A stretch of 64,000 nt of DNA. It comes from Larix kaempferi. Its lineage: Eukaryota; Streptophyta; Pinopsida; Pinales; Pinaceae. Below are positions 52,741 to 64,000 of the stretch, one piece after another (position 1 is the stretch's first letter; each line of letters starts with the position of its first letter). Location: contig BSBM01000994.1 of assembly GCA_027924585.1 (NCBI GenBank), forward strand, positions 11,353,001 through 11,417,000. The letters are read 5' to 3'. Under the pieces are notes generated by a model, which made no database searches, was not told where the DNA came from, and worked only from the letters and a program-made list of their open reading frames with translations. Both the position numbers and the translations under genes were made by a program.

Positions 52741-55700
52741 AGACACATGGCACCCTGTGGCCATTCATGGACTCTTTGAGGATTTGCGCCGGGGGCATGG
52801 AACTTGAAACGGTGAACAAAATGGGGCTCTATCAGCTCCCACATGTTCATATGGCTAGTGTGGAGGTGTTCATGATGGCAACACACGCTCGGGAGCCATA
52901 GGATCAGAAATGACCCCCTTGAGCAAAATTGGCATTACCTTCACTGAGTAAAACCCTAGTTTCGGATATGGCACAATAACAGCATTTGCAAGAATTTGAT
53001 TCATGGTGGGAGGGGGGGGCATAGATAGAATCTGATATCCTGAATCCATCGGAATCGACGGATTCGCGATCGGAGTCACGAATTTGGTGCTATGGGAATT
53101 TTTGCTAGGAACCCTGTGGTCATTTAAGGACACTTTGAGGATTTTCTTTGGGGCCACATAACTCGAACAGGAGAGAGGAATGGGTTTTATTGATGTCCCA
53201 AATGTGAATATGGCTAGTGTGGAGGTTTTCACGATGGCCATGCACTCTAGGGAGCTGTCGGAACAGAAATGACCCCCTTGAGCAAAATTGGCATGGCCTT
53301 CACTCAGAAAAAACCTAGTTTCGGAGATGGCACAATAGCATTGTTTCTGGGAATTTAGGTCACAGTGGGGGGGGTCCCATATCTAGAACTCGACGCCCTG
53401 AATCCATTAGAATCAACGGCTTCACGATCAGAGTCATGGTTTTTGTGTTATGGGAATTTTTTCCAGGCAGCTCGTGGTCATTTAGGTACTCTTTGATAAT
53501 TTGCTCCAGGGGCATGGAACTCGAACTGGTGAGAGGAACAGGGTTCCATTAGCTCCCACACATGCATGTGACTGGTATGGATGTGTTCACGATTTCCACA
53601 CACGCCCAAGAGTCATCGTATAAGAAATGACCCGCTTGAGCAAAATTGGCATGGACTTCACTAATAAAAACTCTAGTTCTGGAGATGGCACAATAGCACC
53701 GTTTCTGGGAATTTGGGTCACGGTGGGGGGGTCCATGGTTATAAATCGGTGTCCCGAATCCATTAGAATTGACATCTTTGCGATCAGAGTCACAGTTTTG
53801 GTGCTCTGGGCATTTTTTCCAGGCACCCCGTGGCCATTCAGGGATGCTTTGAGGATTTGCTCTGGGGGCAAGGAACTAGAATCAGCAAGCAGAACGAGGT
53901 TCTATTAGCTCCCATACATGCATATGGCCAGTGTGAAGGTGTTCATGATGGCCACACACGCCTGGGAACCATCGGATTAGAAATGACCCCTTTGAGCAAA
54001 ACTGGCATGGCCTTTACTTAGCGAAACCCTAGTTCCGAAGATGGCACAATAGCATCATTTTCAGGCATTTGGGTCATGGTTGGGGAGTCTCACCGCTAGA
54101 ACCCAACATTCTAAATCCACTAGACTCAATGGATTCACGATCGGAGTCATGGAGATGGCACAATAGCATCGTTTTGGTTAATTTGAGGCATGGTGTGGGG
54201 GCTCCCCTAGCTGAAACCCGACGTCCAAAATCCATCGGAATCGATGGATTGGAAACCAGAGTCACGGTTTTGGTACTATGGGCATTTTTTTCAGGGACGT
54301 CGTGGCCATTCAGGGACACTTTAAGGATTTGCTCCAAGGGCATGGAACCCAAACCTGCGACCATAATTGTATTCTTACAGATCCCACACATGCATATGGT
54401 GATTTTGGATTTGTTCATGATGGCCAGGCTCTCCTGGGAGCCTTCGGATCAGAAATGACCCCGCTGTACAAAATTGGCGTGTCCTTCACTAAGCAAAACC
54501 CTAGTTCAAGAGATGGCATAATATCACTGTTTACAGGAATTTGAGGCATGGTGTGGGAGGTCTCCTAGCTGAATATCGATGTGCTAAATCCATCAAAGTA
54601 TACGGATTTGTGACCAGATTCACGGCTTTGGTGCTATGGGAATTTTTTTCATGGACCCCAAGGTCATTCAGGGACACTTTGAGGATTTGATCTGGGGGCA
54701 CTGAACCCAAACCATCAAGCGGAATTGGATTCTTTCAGCTCCCACACATGAATATGGAAATTGGGGATGTGTCAATGATGCACACGCTTTCCTAGGAGCC
54801 TTTGTATCATAAATGACCGCCTTGAGCAAAATTGGCATGGCCTTCACTGAACAAAACCCTAGTTCTGAAGATGGCCCAATAGCACTATTTCTAGGAATTT
54901 GATGCATGGTGTGGGGGGTACCCTAGCTAAAATACAGTGTCCAAAATCCATCGGAATCGACAGATTCACGACCAGAGTCATGGTTTTGGTGCTATGGGAA
55001 TTTATTTTTAGGAACCCCATGGCCATTCAGGGACACTTTGAGGATTTGCTCTGGGGACACAGAACCCAAGCTGGCGAGATGGATTCTTTTAGATCCCACA
55101 TGTGCATATCTCCATTGTGGATGTGTTCAAAATGGCCATGCTCACCTGGGAGCCTTCGGATCTTAAATGACCCCCTTGCACAAAATTGGCATGGCCTTCA
55201 CTAAGAAAAACCTTAGTTCCATAGACGGCACAATAGCAGTGTTTCTAGGCATTTGAGGCATGGTGTGGGGGTCCCCTAGCTGAAAAGTGGTGTCCCGAAT
55301 CCATTGGAATCAATGTATTTGGAACTGGAGTCATGGTTTTGGTGCTATGGGAATTTTTTCAGGCACCTCGTGGCCATTTAGGGACAGTTGTAGGATTTGC
55401 TCCGGGGACACAGAACCCAAACTGACGAGCGGTCTTGGATTCTTTCATTTCCCACATGTGCATATGGGAATTGTGGATGCGTTCACAATGACCATGCTCT
55501 TTTGGGAGCCTTCAGATCTTAAATAACCCCCTTGCCCAAAATTGGCATGGCCTTCACTAAGCAAAACACTAGTTATGGAGATGGCACAATAGCACCGTTT
55601 TCAAGCATTTTAGGCAGAGTGTGGGGAGTCCCCTAGATGAAAACCGGCATCCTGAATCCATCAGAATCGATGGATTCATGACCAAAGTCACAGTTTTGGT

Positions 55701-55912
55701 TCTATGGGAATTTTTGTCAGGAACCCTATGGCCATTCAGGGACACTTTGAGGATTTGCTCCGGGGGCACGGAACCCAAACCGACAAGCATACTTGGATTC
55801 TTTCATCTCCCACACATGCATATGGACATTGTGGATGTGTTCACAATGTCCACACTATCCCAATAGCCTTCAGATCATAAATGACCCCCTTGTGCAAAAT
55901 TGGCATGGCCTT
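52741..55912. repeat. Satellite array with a period of about 357 bp, nearly nine units
   Basis: The marker phrase GTGGCCATTCAGGGACACTT or its variants recurs at about 52757, 53115, 53473, 53829, 54301, 54661, 55018, 55369 and 55728, about 350-360 bp apart. One longer interval of about 470 bp contains a partial duplication (about 54110-54200). Every unit also contains AAATGACCCCCTTGAGCAAA and GGCATGGCCTTCACTAAG-type phrases. Frames of 60-130 codons on both strands repeat along the array and are shadows of it. Confidence 0.93.
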
Positions 55913-57146
55913 CTGCAAGCTAGGGTTTGTTTATTGTGTATGTGAATGGTCTTATGTGTGTATTTATGTGTAGATATTTTTGTATGTGCATGTTGTTTAT
56001 GTCCAAATTAACACAGCCAAAATTTTGTGCTTGAGTGCATCAATTACCCATCTTCAGAAGGACCAAATGCAATAAGAACTCAACAAAACATGAAGAGACA
56101 ATTGTAAAAAATATTAGAAAATTTGTATTGGAGCTAGTGTTTATGAAAGATGATTCTATAAGAGACAAGTAAGTTTTGGTTTGCATAAAATAAGGTTGGT
56201 TTCCCTTTTTTTTATAACAAGGATAATTTGCATGCATTATAAACGTGATAGACACATTACAAAGGTGCACACATTCTTATGACAACATATATGGATTAAT
56301 TAGTTTTTATGGTAAGTAAAATCATTGCAACCACATTAAATCCCTAGGTTATAATTATTTTAAAGGGGGGGGAATGTGAGCAATTAGGATTTTTTAAGCA
56401 TTAAGTTTGGATGTGAGTTCTTTGGACATGATTAAGGTAGAAAATTTGAGCCTTGGGTTGTAAGAATCAATTCTAAGCATTCTGAGCCATGGATAATTCC
56501 TTAAATAATAAAAGTTGACCTCTGAAGGGTATCCTTTGCATTTGATTGTTGACCTATATGCAATAAGTAGGTTTTGTACATTAGGTATGGGTCTTGGGAC
56601 CATGAACATGTTCAATGGAGGAAACATATGCCTTATTCAATAAGCAAGGCTTCTATGCATTTAGGACCAAGAATGATGTGTCAAATCACAACACAGCTAG
56701 GATCAAGGGATATTTGGCCTCCATATGAGCATATTCAATATGATTAGGAGGTTATCAACACCAAGTGTTGGTTGTTGAGGACCTAGATATGGTTGTGAAT
56801 AATTGGCTTATTGGTGAGGATATGGACATTATTTGGAGGTTTTGAACACCAAAATTGGTTCTTAGGATATGGAAGTGGTCAAAGGATCGATGAAACATAG
56901 CCCATAGTTCCTAAGAGAAGCTTCTAGGGCTTGACGACCATGCACAAGGTCTTGGACCATAACACTTGGAATCTGCTAGGTGCATTTTTTCTCTATGTGG
57001 GAATACAAGAGGAATAGGATAACCACTAGGAATTTTTGAGCCCCGTATACAAGTCATGAATCGATACATAGTAAATGTAGGAAACTTTGGAGTTATTCCC
57101 TAGATGCACAAACTTAGAGATCAAGAACAAGAAAGGAGCTTTCAAA
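55913..57146. other. Stretch without a recognised gene
   Basis: AT-rich. No domain-bearing frame or array seen. It ends at the LTR of the next element, whose left flank is TCAAA. Confidence 0.5.
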
Positions 57147-57791
57147 TGTTGAGATATTGTAACTTCAAATAATATTATATTTTTAATTTATTATTCCGGA
57201 GATGTTTCATTCCTCCGTGAAGATCTTATTGTATATCCGGAGATGTTTCATTCCTCCGTGAAGATCTTATTGTATATCCGGAGATGTTTATTCCTCCGTC
57301 GGAATGTGGTAACTCGGGTTATTAGACTTCCCTAGTGGGGGTCGGCCCTGTATGTGTTATGTGGGTCAAAGGGTTATTAGACCACCCTAGAGGGGTTGGC
57401 CCAGTCAGTTGTAGTGGGGTATTTAACCCATTGGTTAAATACGAGCCTACATGTACTTGTGTAAAAGATATGTCAGAGTAGTGTATAAATAGAGGAGGTG
57501 TGTTCCTCATTTGACACACACACTCACTTGAGAAAGGTGCACTTGTGGAGGAGAGGTCTGCTATGGTGGAGGAGGAGATCATGTGTTTGGTTTGCATCTT
57601 TGTATATTGCTGGTCATCTATATTGAGGAAGCTTTACTGGGTTTTCTACCCCATGAGGGTTTCCTAGGATAAATCTGTGTCTCTTGTGTTTATGCTATGC
57701 TTGTTGTTTCTTCAGTGATCCTGTATATGCTATTATTGTGAAATGGAATGTAATGCTGCTATTTTCAGTCTTAGCATATTAAATCTTAACA
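57147..57791 (+). repeat. 5' LTR of the copia element
   Basis: 645 bp, TGTTGAGATATTG to AATCTTAACA. TATA box TATAAATAG at about 57484-57492. It is homologous to the solo LTR at 31165-31810. Confidence 0.9.
57196..57303 (+). repeat. 41-bp tandem repeat in the LTR
   Basis: CCGGAGATGTTTCATTCCTC starts at 57196, 57237 and 57278, period 41. Each unit has CGGAG facing CTCCG and could form a hairpin. The 3' LTR (from about 63939) shows one unit fewer, and the solo LTR has a single degenerate copy. Confidence 0.9.
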
Positions 57792-57802
57792 TGGTATCAG
57801 AG
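57792..57802 (+). promoter_or_regulatory. Primer-binding site of the copia element
   Basis: TGGTATCAGAG, the standard initiator tRNA-Met site, directly after the LTR. Confidence 0.9.
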
Positions 57803-60800
57803 ATAAAATGAAGGAAGGCAAGGTATGGCACTTACTACACTTGCTTTACTTACGACAATTTGAAGGTTAGGGTTTTATATAGCAAAAACCAGTCATCGTG
57901 GAACTTTCGCTATAAATCCATTTTGGAAAATTTTCAGGATCTGAAACCTTTTCAGGTCGTATATAACATCTCTAGGTATCTTGTGTCCAAAGGGAGCCCT
58001 CAGATTCGTTGTACTTTGTAAGTTATGATCATTACAAGTTAGGGTTTCTGCCTCTTCCAGATCTCAGTCAAAATCAGGTGACCTAGGAAAAAAGGTCATA
58101 ACTTGGGATAGGAAGCTCCAAATGAAATTTAGTAAAAGGTGACAGGTAGTACACAGACTGTACTATCTCAGGAAACGTTTTCAGAGGCCAAAGTTGAACC
58201 ACTGACACGTGGAACTCCGTACAAGTTCGCTCTCCTGTTTTATCCCATAAACAGGTCACATTGCGACACTTGGTATAAATCTCTCTCAGAGAGTCCAATT
58301 GAGGTTAGACATGTCAGGATGGAAATATAACAGGGAGAACTATCTCAAAAAACGTTTTTAGAGGCCGAAGTTCAAACAGTGACACGTGGCACACCATACA
58401 AATTCGCTCTCCTCTATTATCCCAAAACAGGTCATGTTGCGACATTTGGCATAACTCTCTCTCAGAAAATCCAATTGAGGTCAAACCTATCAGGATAGAA
58501 AGATGACAGGTCAGGCTACTGCAGAAAAAATTTTCAGACCCTGTGGAGCAAAAATTTCAGAGTTATAGCAGAAACAATCAGGTACATATTTCTGTCAAAA
58601 CAGAATTATTTTTGGAGCACCTTTATTCACGGCTTCCGGAATTTAGGGCTTCGGAGAAAGTTAGAATTTTTGGAATCGGAATCCACGGCTGAATGCTACT
58701 CAGAAAAATAAAAATTTAGAGACCAAGATTGAATTTTTTGGTTGGGTAGAAGACCGGGCTTGATTAAACCCTAGCTCGGGATTTTGATCGGAAAGATGGA
58801 AAATTAGGACTTCAGCAAAAGTTGGAATTTTTGAAATCTGTAACCATGACTGGAAGCTCCTCAGAAAAATAAGAGTTTAGAGCCTTGTATCAAACCTTTT
58901 GATTGAGCAGAAGGGTGGGCTTCACCAAACCCTAGTTCGGGATCCTGTCCAGAAGATCCAGAAGTTTCAAAGGCAATTTTGAGGGGTCAAATTTTGGAGA
59001 TTTCAAAATTGAAGTATGCTAGTTTGATCAGCTCAGCAAGACACATCCTTCCATTCATTCGGAAGTGTGAAAGTCAAAGATTGAATTTTTAGGGTTTCTC
59101 TAGCAAACCCTAATCAAGCTCCAGATCAAGTTTCAGGGGGAGTTGAGGCTAAGGCCTTACATAAGAAGACTACAAGAAGTCTCGACAGGTATGACTTAGG
59201 GAGGTTTAGGTATGTTTTGAAATCTGATTCTTGATTAAGTTCATGATGTGTTTGTCTTCATATTATTTATTAGTACAATCTTGATTAATGTTAGAATTGT
59301 CTTATCACCCTAGTAACAGTATGAATGCATGTGAATGATCGAAGACATTCATTGATTAGGGCTATATGATTGTACTAATGCATTATGGTGTTGTGTGAGG
59401 TTGATGTTGTCTGCTAACAAGATACAGGTACATCACAAAAGACAAATCAAGTTCCATGACTATGACAACATGAAGACAAAGACTCATCCATAATCTTTGT
59501 TCTACTTACGAGGTATGTATGACTTTGTTATATTATGTTTAACCTATGAGACATGCAGGTTCTAGCTCAGGATCTCTAAATCATTGAAGAGATTGTTTAG
59601 GTATGTTGTACATAACTAAGCAGGTATACTAATCCAGGTATGTTTTCCTATGTCATGTTAGAATCTTACCTTGTGTTAGGATCCCTTATATAAGTATACT
59701 TGGTATGATTGGTTATGCTTATTCATAAAGTTAGTAATCAAGGGTTTATGCATATTATGTCTCTTATCTTGGTTGATGATTCAACTAACTAGATCAAACA
59801 AGAATATGCATGAGTAAAAGAAGACTTCCTTGAAACCCTGAATACTAATGATCATGACTATACATATTCAAGATTATTTAGAATTAGAATGTTTTGATAA
59901 TATTGAGAATATACTAATGAATGTATGTTTGTGTATGAGATCATGAGGATGACACTAGTGCACACTTGAGCATGCACAGTGGTACAAAATGAATAGAAGT
60001 TCAAAAGACATACAGAAGATCAAGTGGGAGGCAACCACACAAACATAAAAGATAAGTATTTGAGTTGTTATTAGAAATAGTAAATGATATTGCTTGTATG
60101 CATATTTGTATTCCTAGAATATATCATGCTGAGTGTAAACATTCATAAAGCATTGAACAGTATACTACTAATATGCATATGATTGGTAAGTTGGACAAAC
60201 ATTCCATTGTTGCTTGTCTAGAATGAAACCTCTTTGATGACATGCTGAGAGCTGTGCACACTCTCGATAGTATGTTATGGTAGAGATGGAATGCATCTAG
60301 ATAGCCACTGTATGCATACAGGATATGGGAAAGTGTTGTGCCAAAGTATTGGTCAAAATAGTTGCATAACTATGTAAATGATATCTATATGCATAATAGG
60401 TTATCATGTCAATATGATTTGATGATTATGAAGTATTACTAATCATGTACTTAATTTTGATTTGTATGAAAGATCATGATGAATGATGAACACTGAACAA
60501 GTGATGGATGTTCAACAAAAGGATTTACAAATCAAACACACTATAGAAGGCTTGTGGCTAGAAGATTCTCTTAGAAAGAGGAAGAGAATCATGATGAGAT
60601 GTTTGCTCCAAGTGGCTAGACCATTCTCTTAATGGTGTGATTAAAGAAGAAGTGTGAATCAGGTTCTGTATGGGTTCCCAGGATCGATAATCAATTGATG
60701 AGCTTAATGATCACCATGGGTCATATGGATCTCAACCTTTGCTACAAGGTTGAATATGGTTTCTATACATAGATGACATGGATACAAGAAGGAAATCACC

Positions 60801-60829
60801 TCAGAGTTCGAATGATGTTGAGGTTCATA
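57803..60829 (+). other. Internal non-coding region of the copia element
   Basis: 3 kb with no Gag, protease or integrase motifs visible. It includes a 178-bp direct duplication (starts about 58163 and 58341, each with CACGTGGCACNCC-like parts) and a roughly 160-bp duplication (starts about 58648 and 58809). Several CAGGTATG-type donor-like motifs occur at 59180-59640. Confidence 0.6.
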
Positions 60830-61700
60830 TCAGTAGACCCATCTAACGAGAGATGGCACAGATAGATGGCTGCATAAAAGAAAATGAAATATCTCAGATT
60901 AATGTATTACTTCCTAGGTCTGGAAGTATGGAAAGGCTTAGAAGGAATCTTTCTCAACCAGGGAAAGGACTTGATATGTTGGAATGTCCACTCTCATGGA
61001 TTCCAACTTGAAGTTGTTGGTGAATGACTCATCAGAGTTAGTGTATATAACTCTGTACAGACAAATTATTGGTTCATTGATGTATCTAATAAATACTAGG
61101 TCAGATATATGCTTTGCTGTGAATACCTTGAGTCAGTATCTAGTGGAAACTAGATGTGTTCACCTATTAGTTGCAAAGCATGTGACGAGGTACCTAAAGG
61201 ATACGATAGACTTTGGTCTATGCTATTTTGGAGATCATGACTTCAGATGGCTACACAGATGTTGATTGAGCAAAAAGTGTATCAGACAAGTAGAGCACAT
61301 CGAGAGGATGTTATTGTCTGGGATCAGCCATGATCTTGTGGTTTAGCAGCAAGCAGTCCAATATGGCTCTTAGCACAAGTGGAATATATGGCTGCTTGCT
61401 CTGCTAGTTGTGAAGCAGTATGGCTACAGGATTGTTTGACTTAGAGATAGACCCAACTGTGATACTATGTGACAAACAGAGTTGTATCAAGATGGCAGAG
61501 AATCTAGTGTTCCAAGATATGGTGCAGAAAGGAACTATAAAGTTCAAATTTGTAACAGGATACCGATGTACTAACCAAACATCTACCTCAAGTGAACAAG
61601 TTGTCGATGTACTAACCAAACCTCTACCTTAAGTCAACAAGTTGCCGATGTACTAACCAAACCTATACCTCAAGTAACAGTTTGAATATTTCCGAGACAA
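60830..61700 (+). pseudogene. Copia RT C-terminus and RNase H remnant
   Basis: The translation gives YFLGLEVWKGLEGIFLNQGK (end of RT), MDSNLKLLVNDSSELV, LYRQIIGSLMYLINTRSDIC, SQYLVETRCVHLLVAKHVTR and LKDTIDFGLCY. After frame changes come the RNase H pieces VSDK..S.CCYCLGSAMI, AEVEYMAACSASCEAVWLQ, CDKQSCIKMAENLVFQDM and VVDVLTKPLP. The usual DxDWAG and ALSTAEAEY motifs are disrupted. The YVDD box and everything before it are missing. It ends at an AAAAGGGGGAG tract (61730-61740). Confidence 0.8.
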
Positions 61701-61729
61701 GCTTGGTGTAGTTCAGAAGGACTCTCCTC

Positions 61730-61740
61730 AAAAGGGGGAG
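61730..61740 (+). promoter_or_regulatory. Upstream polypurine tract of the copia element
   Basis: AAAAGGGGGAG followed by TGATG, directly after the RNase H end, where copia elements normally have the PPT and 3' LTR. The tract actually next to the LTR is 2.15 kb further on (63890). Confidence 0.6.
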
Positions 61741-61894
61741 TGATGTGATCACTTATGATGAGATTGCCTACATCGAAAGTGAGGTCGATGATGTGAATAC
61801 CTATATTGGTGATGCCGATAGAGAGGTTGGTGGATGGTCCTTAGATAGGGTCTAAGGTGAGAAGAGGGATTGCATCATCCTTGAACACATGTTC

Positions 61895-62460
61895 TAAAGA
61901 GAGCCGTAGACATATGTCTTCGAGAATGAAGTCCTTGGTGGACATGATAGGATTGCATCATCCTCAAAAGAGCCGTAGACGTATGTCTTCGAGAATGAAG
62001 TCCTTGGTGGACATGATAGGATTGCATCATCCTCAAGAGAGCCGTAGGCGTATGTCCTCGAGAATGAAGTCCTTGGTGTACATGATAGGATTGCATCATC
62101 CTCAAGAGAGCCGTAGACGTATGTCTTCGAGAATGAAGTCCTTGGTGGACATGATAGGATTGCATCATCCTCAAGAGAGCCGTAGACGTATGTCTTCGAG
62201 AATGAAGTCCTTGGTGGACATGATAGGATTGCATCATCCTCAAGAGAGCCGTAGACGTATGTCTTCGAGAATGAAGTCCTTGGTAGACATGTGAGGGGAT
62301 TGGATCATCCCTGGACTTCAGTCCTAAAGAGAGCCGTAGACATATGTCTTCGAGAATGAAGTCCTTGGTGGACATATGAAGGGATTGGATCATCCATGGA
62401 ATTCAGTCCTAAAGAGAGTCGTAGACATATGTCTTCGAGAATGAAGTCCTTGGTGGACGG
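61895..62460 (+). repeat. 69-bp tandem array (then about 84 bp)
   Basis: GAGCCGTAG starts at 61901, 61970, 62039, 62108, 62177 and 62246, exactly 69 bp apart, then at 62331 and about 62415. Being a multiple of three, it gives a 23-residue repeated frame on each strand; I do not regard this as a gene. Confidence 0.95.
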
Positions 62461-62860
62461 TTGAGTATTAAGTCATCCTTGGACGTGGTCCTAAATGTAC
62501 GGTTGAGGATTAAGTCATCCTTGGACGTGGTCCTAAATGTACGGTTGAGGATTAAGTCATCCTTGGACTTGGTCCTAAATGTACGGTTGAGGATTGAGTC
62601 ATCCTTGGACGTGGTCCTAAATGTACGGTTGAGGATTAAGTCATCCTTGGACATGGTCCTAAATGTACGGTTGAGGATTAAGTCATCCTTGAACGTGGTC
62701 CTAAATGTATGGTTGAGGATTAAGTCATCCTTGGACATGGTCCTAAATGTACGGCTGAGGATTAAGTCATCCTTGGACGTGGTCCTAAATGCACGGTTGA
62801 GGATTAAGTCATCCTTGGACGTGGTCCTAAATGTACGGTTGAGGATTGGATCATCCTCAG
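62460..62860 (+). repeat. 42-bp tandem array, nine to ten units
   Basis: Unit GGATTAAGTCATCCTTGGAC followed by GTGGTCCTAAATGTACGGTTGA, 42 bp. It yields a 14-residue repeated frame as a by-product. Confidence 0.95.
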
Positions 62861-63005
62861 ACTTTTGGTCCTGTGAATTGAGCCGTAGAAATGATGTCTC
62901 TGAGAACTAAATCCTGAATGAACAGGTAAGGGGATTGGATCGTCCTCAGACTTTAGTCCTGTGAATTGAGCCGTAGACATGAGGTCTCTGAGAATTGAAT
63001 GATAG
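62860..63005 (+). repeat. Two-copy repeat of about 75-80 bp
   Basis: GATTGGATCNTCCTCAGACTT...TCCTGTGAATTGAGCCGTAG occurs twice (from about 62844 and 62932). It joins features of the 69-bp (GAGCCGTAGA) and 42-bp (GGTCCT) units. Confidence 0.8.
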
Positions 63006-63260
63006 GACTGGATCGTCCCTGGACTTCGGTTCAAAAGGTACATGATAGGACTGGATCGTCCCTGGACTTCGGTTCAAAAGGTACATGATAGGACTGGATC
63101 GTCCCTGAACTTCGGTTCCAAAGGTACATGATAGGACTGGATTGTCCCTGGACTTCGGTTCAAAAGGTACATGGTAGGACTAGATCGTCCTTGGACCTTG
63201 GTTCAAAAGGTACATGACTGGATTGCATCATCCATGGACCTATGTCCTAAAGAGAGCAGG
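63000..63260 (+). repeat. 43-bp tandem array, about six units
   Basis: Unit GATAGGACTGGATCGTCCCT followed by GGACTTCGGTTCAAAAGGTACAT. The GGATCGTCC core is nearly palindromic. Confidence 0.92.
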
Positions 63261-63267
63261 ATTGATC

Positions 63268-63600
63268 ATCCTGTAATATGATTGTGTATTGATGATGTGG
63301 TTACTTGTATCGGTATGGATACTTGAATTGATGATGTGGTTACTTGTATCGGTATGGATACTCGTATTGATGATGTGGTTACTTGTATCGGTAGGATACT
63401 TGTATTGATGATGTGGTTACTTATATCGGTAGGATACTTGTATTGATGATGTGGTTACTTGTATCGATAGGATACTTGTATTGATGATGTGGTTACTTGT
63501 ATTGGTAGGATACTTGTATTGATGATGTGGTTACTTGTATCGGTATGGATACTTGTATTAATGATGTGGTTACTTGTATCGGTATGGATACTTGTGTGAT
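63268..63600 (+). repeat. Roughly 39-bp tandem array, eight to nine units
   Basis: Unit ATTGATGATGTGGTTACTTG followed by TATCGGTAGGATACTTGT, with one-base length variants (TATGGATAC or TAGGATAC). A GATGATGATGCT run follows to about 63660. Confidence 0.92.
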
Positions 63601-63889
63601 GACGATGCTGATGATCGTGTGATGATGATGCTGATGATCGTATGATGATGATGCTGACAATCGTGAGGATATAGATATTGATATTATTGTAGCTGTTCGA
63701 GTGCTGCAGAAGATAAAGACTCAGTACTGAAGATGTTGATGTTCCAGTATTGAAAATGTTCCAGTAACTGGTTCAATTACTGATGATGTTGAGAAAGCTT
63801 CCAATGATTTATAGATGTATCATGTATGATGTTGATGAATCCTTGCTCGTGCAGATGCTGTTATAATATCCTTCTCGTTAAGGGGGAGT

Positions 63890-63898
63890 GTTGAGATA
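63890..63898 (+). promoter_or_regulatory. Terminal polypurine tract of the copia element
   Basis: AAGGGGGAG directly before the 3' LTR start TGTTGAGATATT. Confidence 0.85.
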
Positions 63899-64000
63899 TT
63901 GTAACTTCAAAGAATATTATATTTGTACTTTATTATTCCGGAGATGTTTCATTCCTCCGTGAAGATCTTATTGTATATCCGGAGATGTTTATTCCTTCGT
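63899..64000 (+). repeat. Start of the 3' LTR of the copia element
   Basis: The first 102 bases match the 5' LTR from 57147, with small differences and one 41-bp unit fewer. It is truncated by the window edge. Confidence 0.9.

Larger units (their letters stand above)
57147..64000 (+). mobile_element. Ty1/copia element, cut off by the window end
   Basis: 5' LTR 57147-57791, tRNA-Met PBS at 57792, PPT at 63890-63898 and the start of the 3' LTR at 63899. It is at least 6.85 kb. The only recognisable coding part is the RT C-terminus and RNase H (60830-61700). Gag, protease, integrase and the RT catalytic part are not visible, so it is non-autonomous. Long leader duplications and downstream arrays make up most of it. 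Confidence 0.88.

Noticed and set aside
52870-55866. Family of small genes encoding similar 75-130-residue proteins
   Set aside because: The frames follow the 357-bp satellite on both strands and shift between units; no conserved start or domain.
61857-62910. Long frames on both strands over the 69- and 42-bp arrays
   Set aside because: Periods are multiples of three, so any open unit stays open; no domain and equal openness on both strands.
61870-63600. Regularly spaced repeats that could suggest a CRISPR array
   Set aside because: Repeats are head-to-tail without unique spacers, inside a plant copia element; no cas genes.

Overview
The window is nuclear DNA from a land plant with a large, repeat-rich genome. 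The evidence is plant Ty3/gypsy (Tat-type) and Ty1/copia LTR retrotransposons, initiator-Met and Arg-type primer binding sites, U-rich GT-AG introns and long satellite arrays. A gymnosperm or fern would fit, but the species cannot be read from the sequence. I see no intact ordinary host gene. Almost everything is mobile DNA or tandem repeat.

Positions 1-39530 are a nest of elements whose layers can be peeled off by exact 5-bp target duplications. The base is a decayed copia element on the + strand (gag and protease at 2668-3792, GAG-pre-integrase and integrase at 38852-39530). A Tat-type gypsy element on the - strand lies inside it (3798-38846, TSD TCTAT). Three later insertions lie inside that element. 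They are an intact-looking 15.7-kb Tat element on the + strand (14940-30668, TSD GCCCC), a copia-family solo LTR (31165-31810, TSD TTTTA), and a 4.4-kb internally deleted chromovirus-like gypsy element in its LTR (33877-38313, TSD CAATC). Without these insertions the - strand element would be about 14.2 kb, and its split LTR (400 + 528 bp) matches its other LTR (927 bp).

The + strand Tat element is the most informative object. Its leader carries a GC-rich 33-bp array. One very long gag-PR-RT-RNase H-IN frame follows, broken by one frameshift near the integrase C-terminus. Next comes a separate archaeal-type RNase H gene (24852-25289), while the usual gypsy RNase H has lost catalytic acids. 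An antisense, intron-containing gene (27133 to 25685) with a plant-mobile-domain-like protein follows, then several tandem-repeat and palindrome arrays before the 3' LTR. The older - strand Tat element carries a decayed copy of the same antisense gene (7086-8303), with the intron in the same place and phase and the same splice acceptor just before the ATG. The antisense spliced gene is therefore a long-standing cargo of this lineage.

Positions 39535-46495 hold a minisatellite and a roughly 3.4-kb GA-rich array with GGGTTTAG-bearing units, interrupted by two solo LTRs. Positions 48201-51330 hold a decayed multi-exon gene of an uncharacterised family. Positions 52343-55912 hold a 165-bp repeat and a 357-bp satellite. 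Positions 57147-64000 are a copia element cut off by the window edge. It retains only the RT C-terminus and RNase H, and has 2.1 kb of interrelated tandem arrays between two polypurine tracts.
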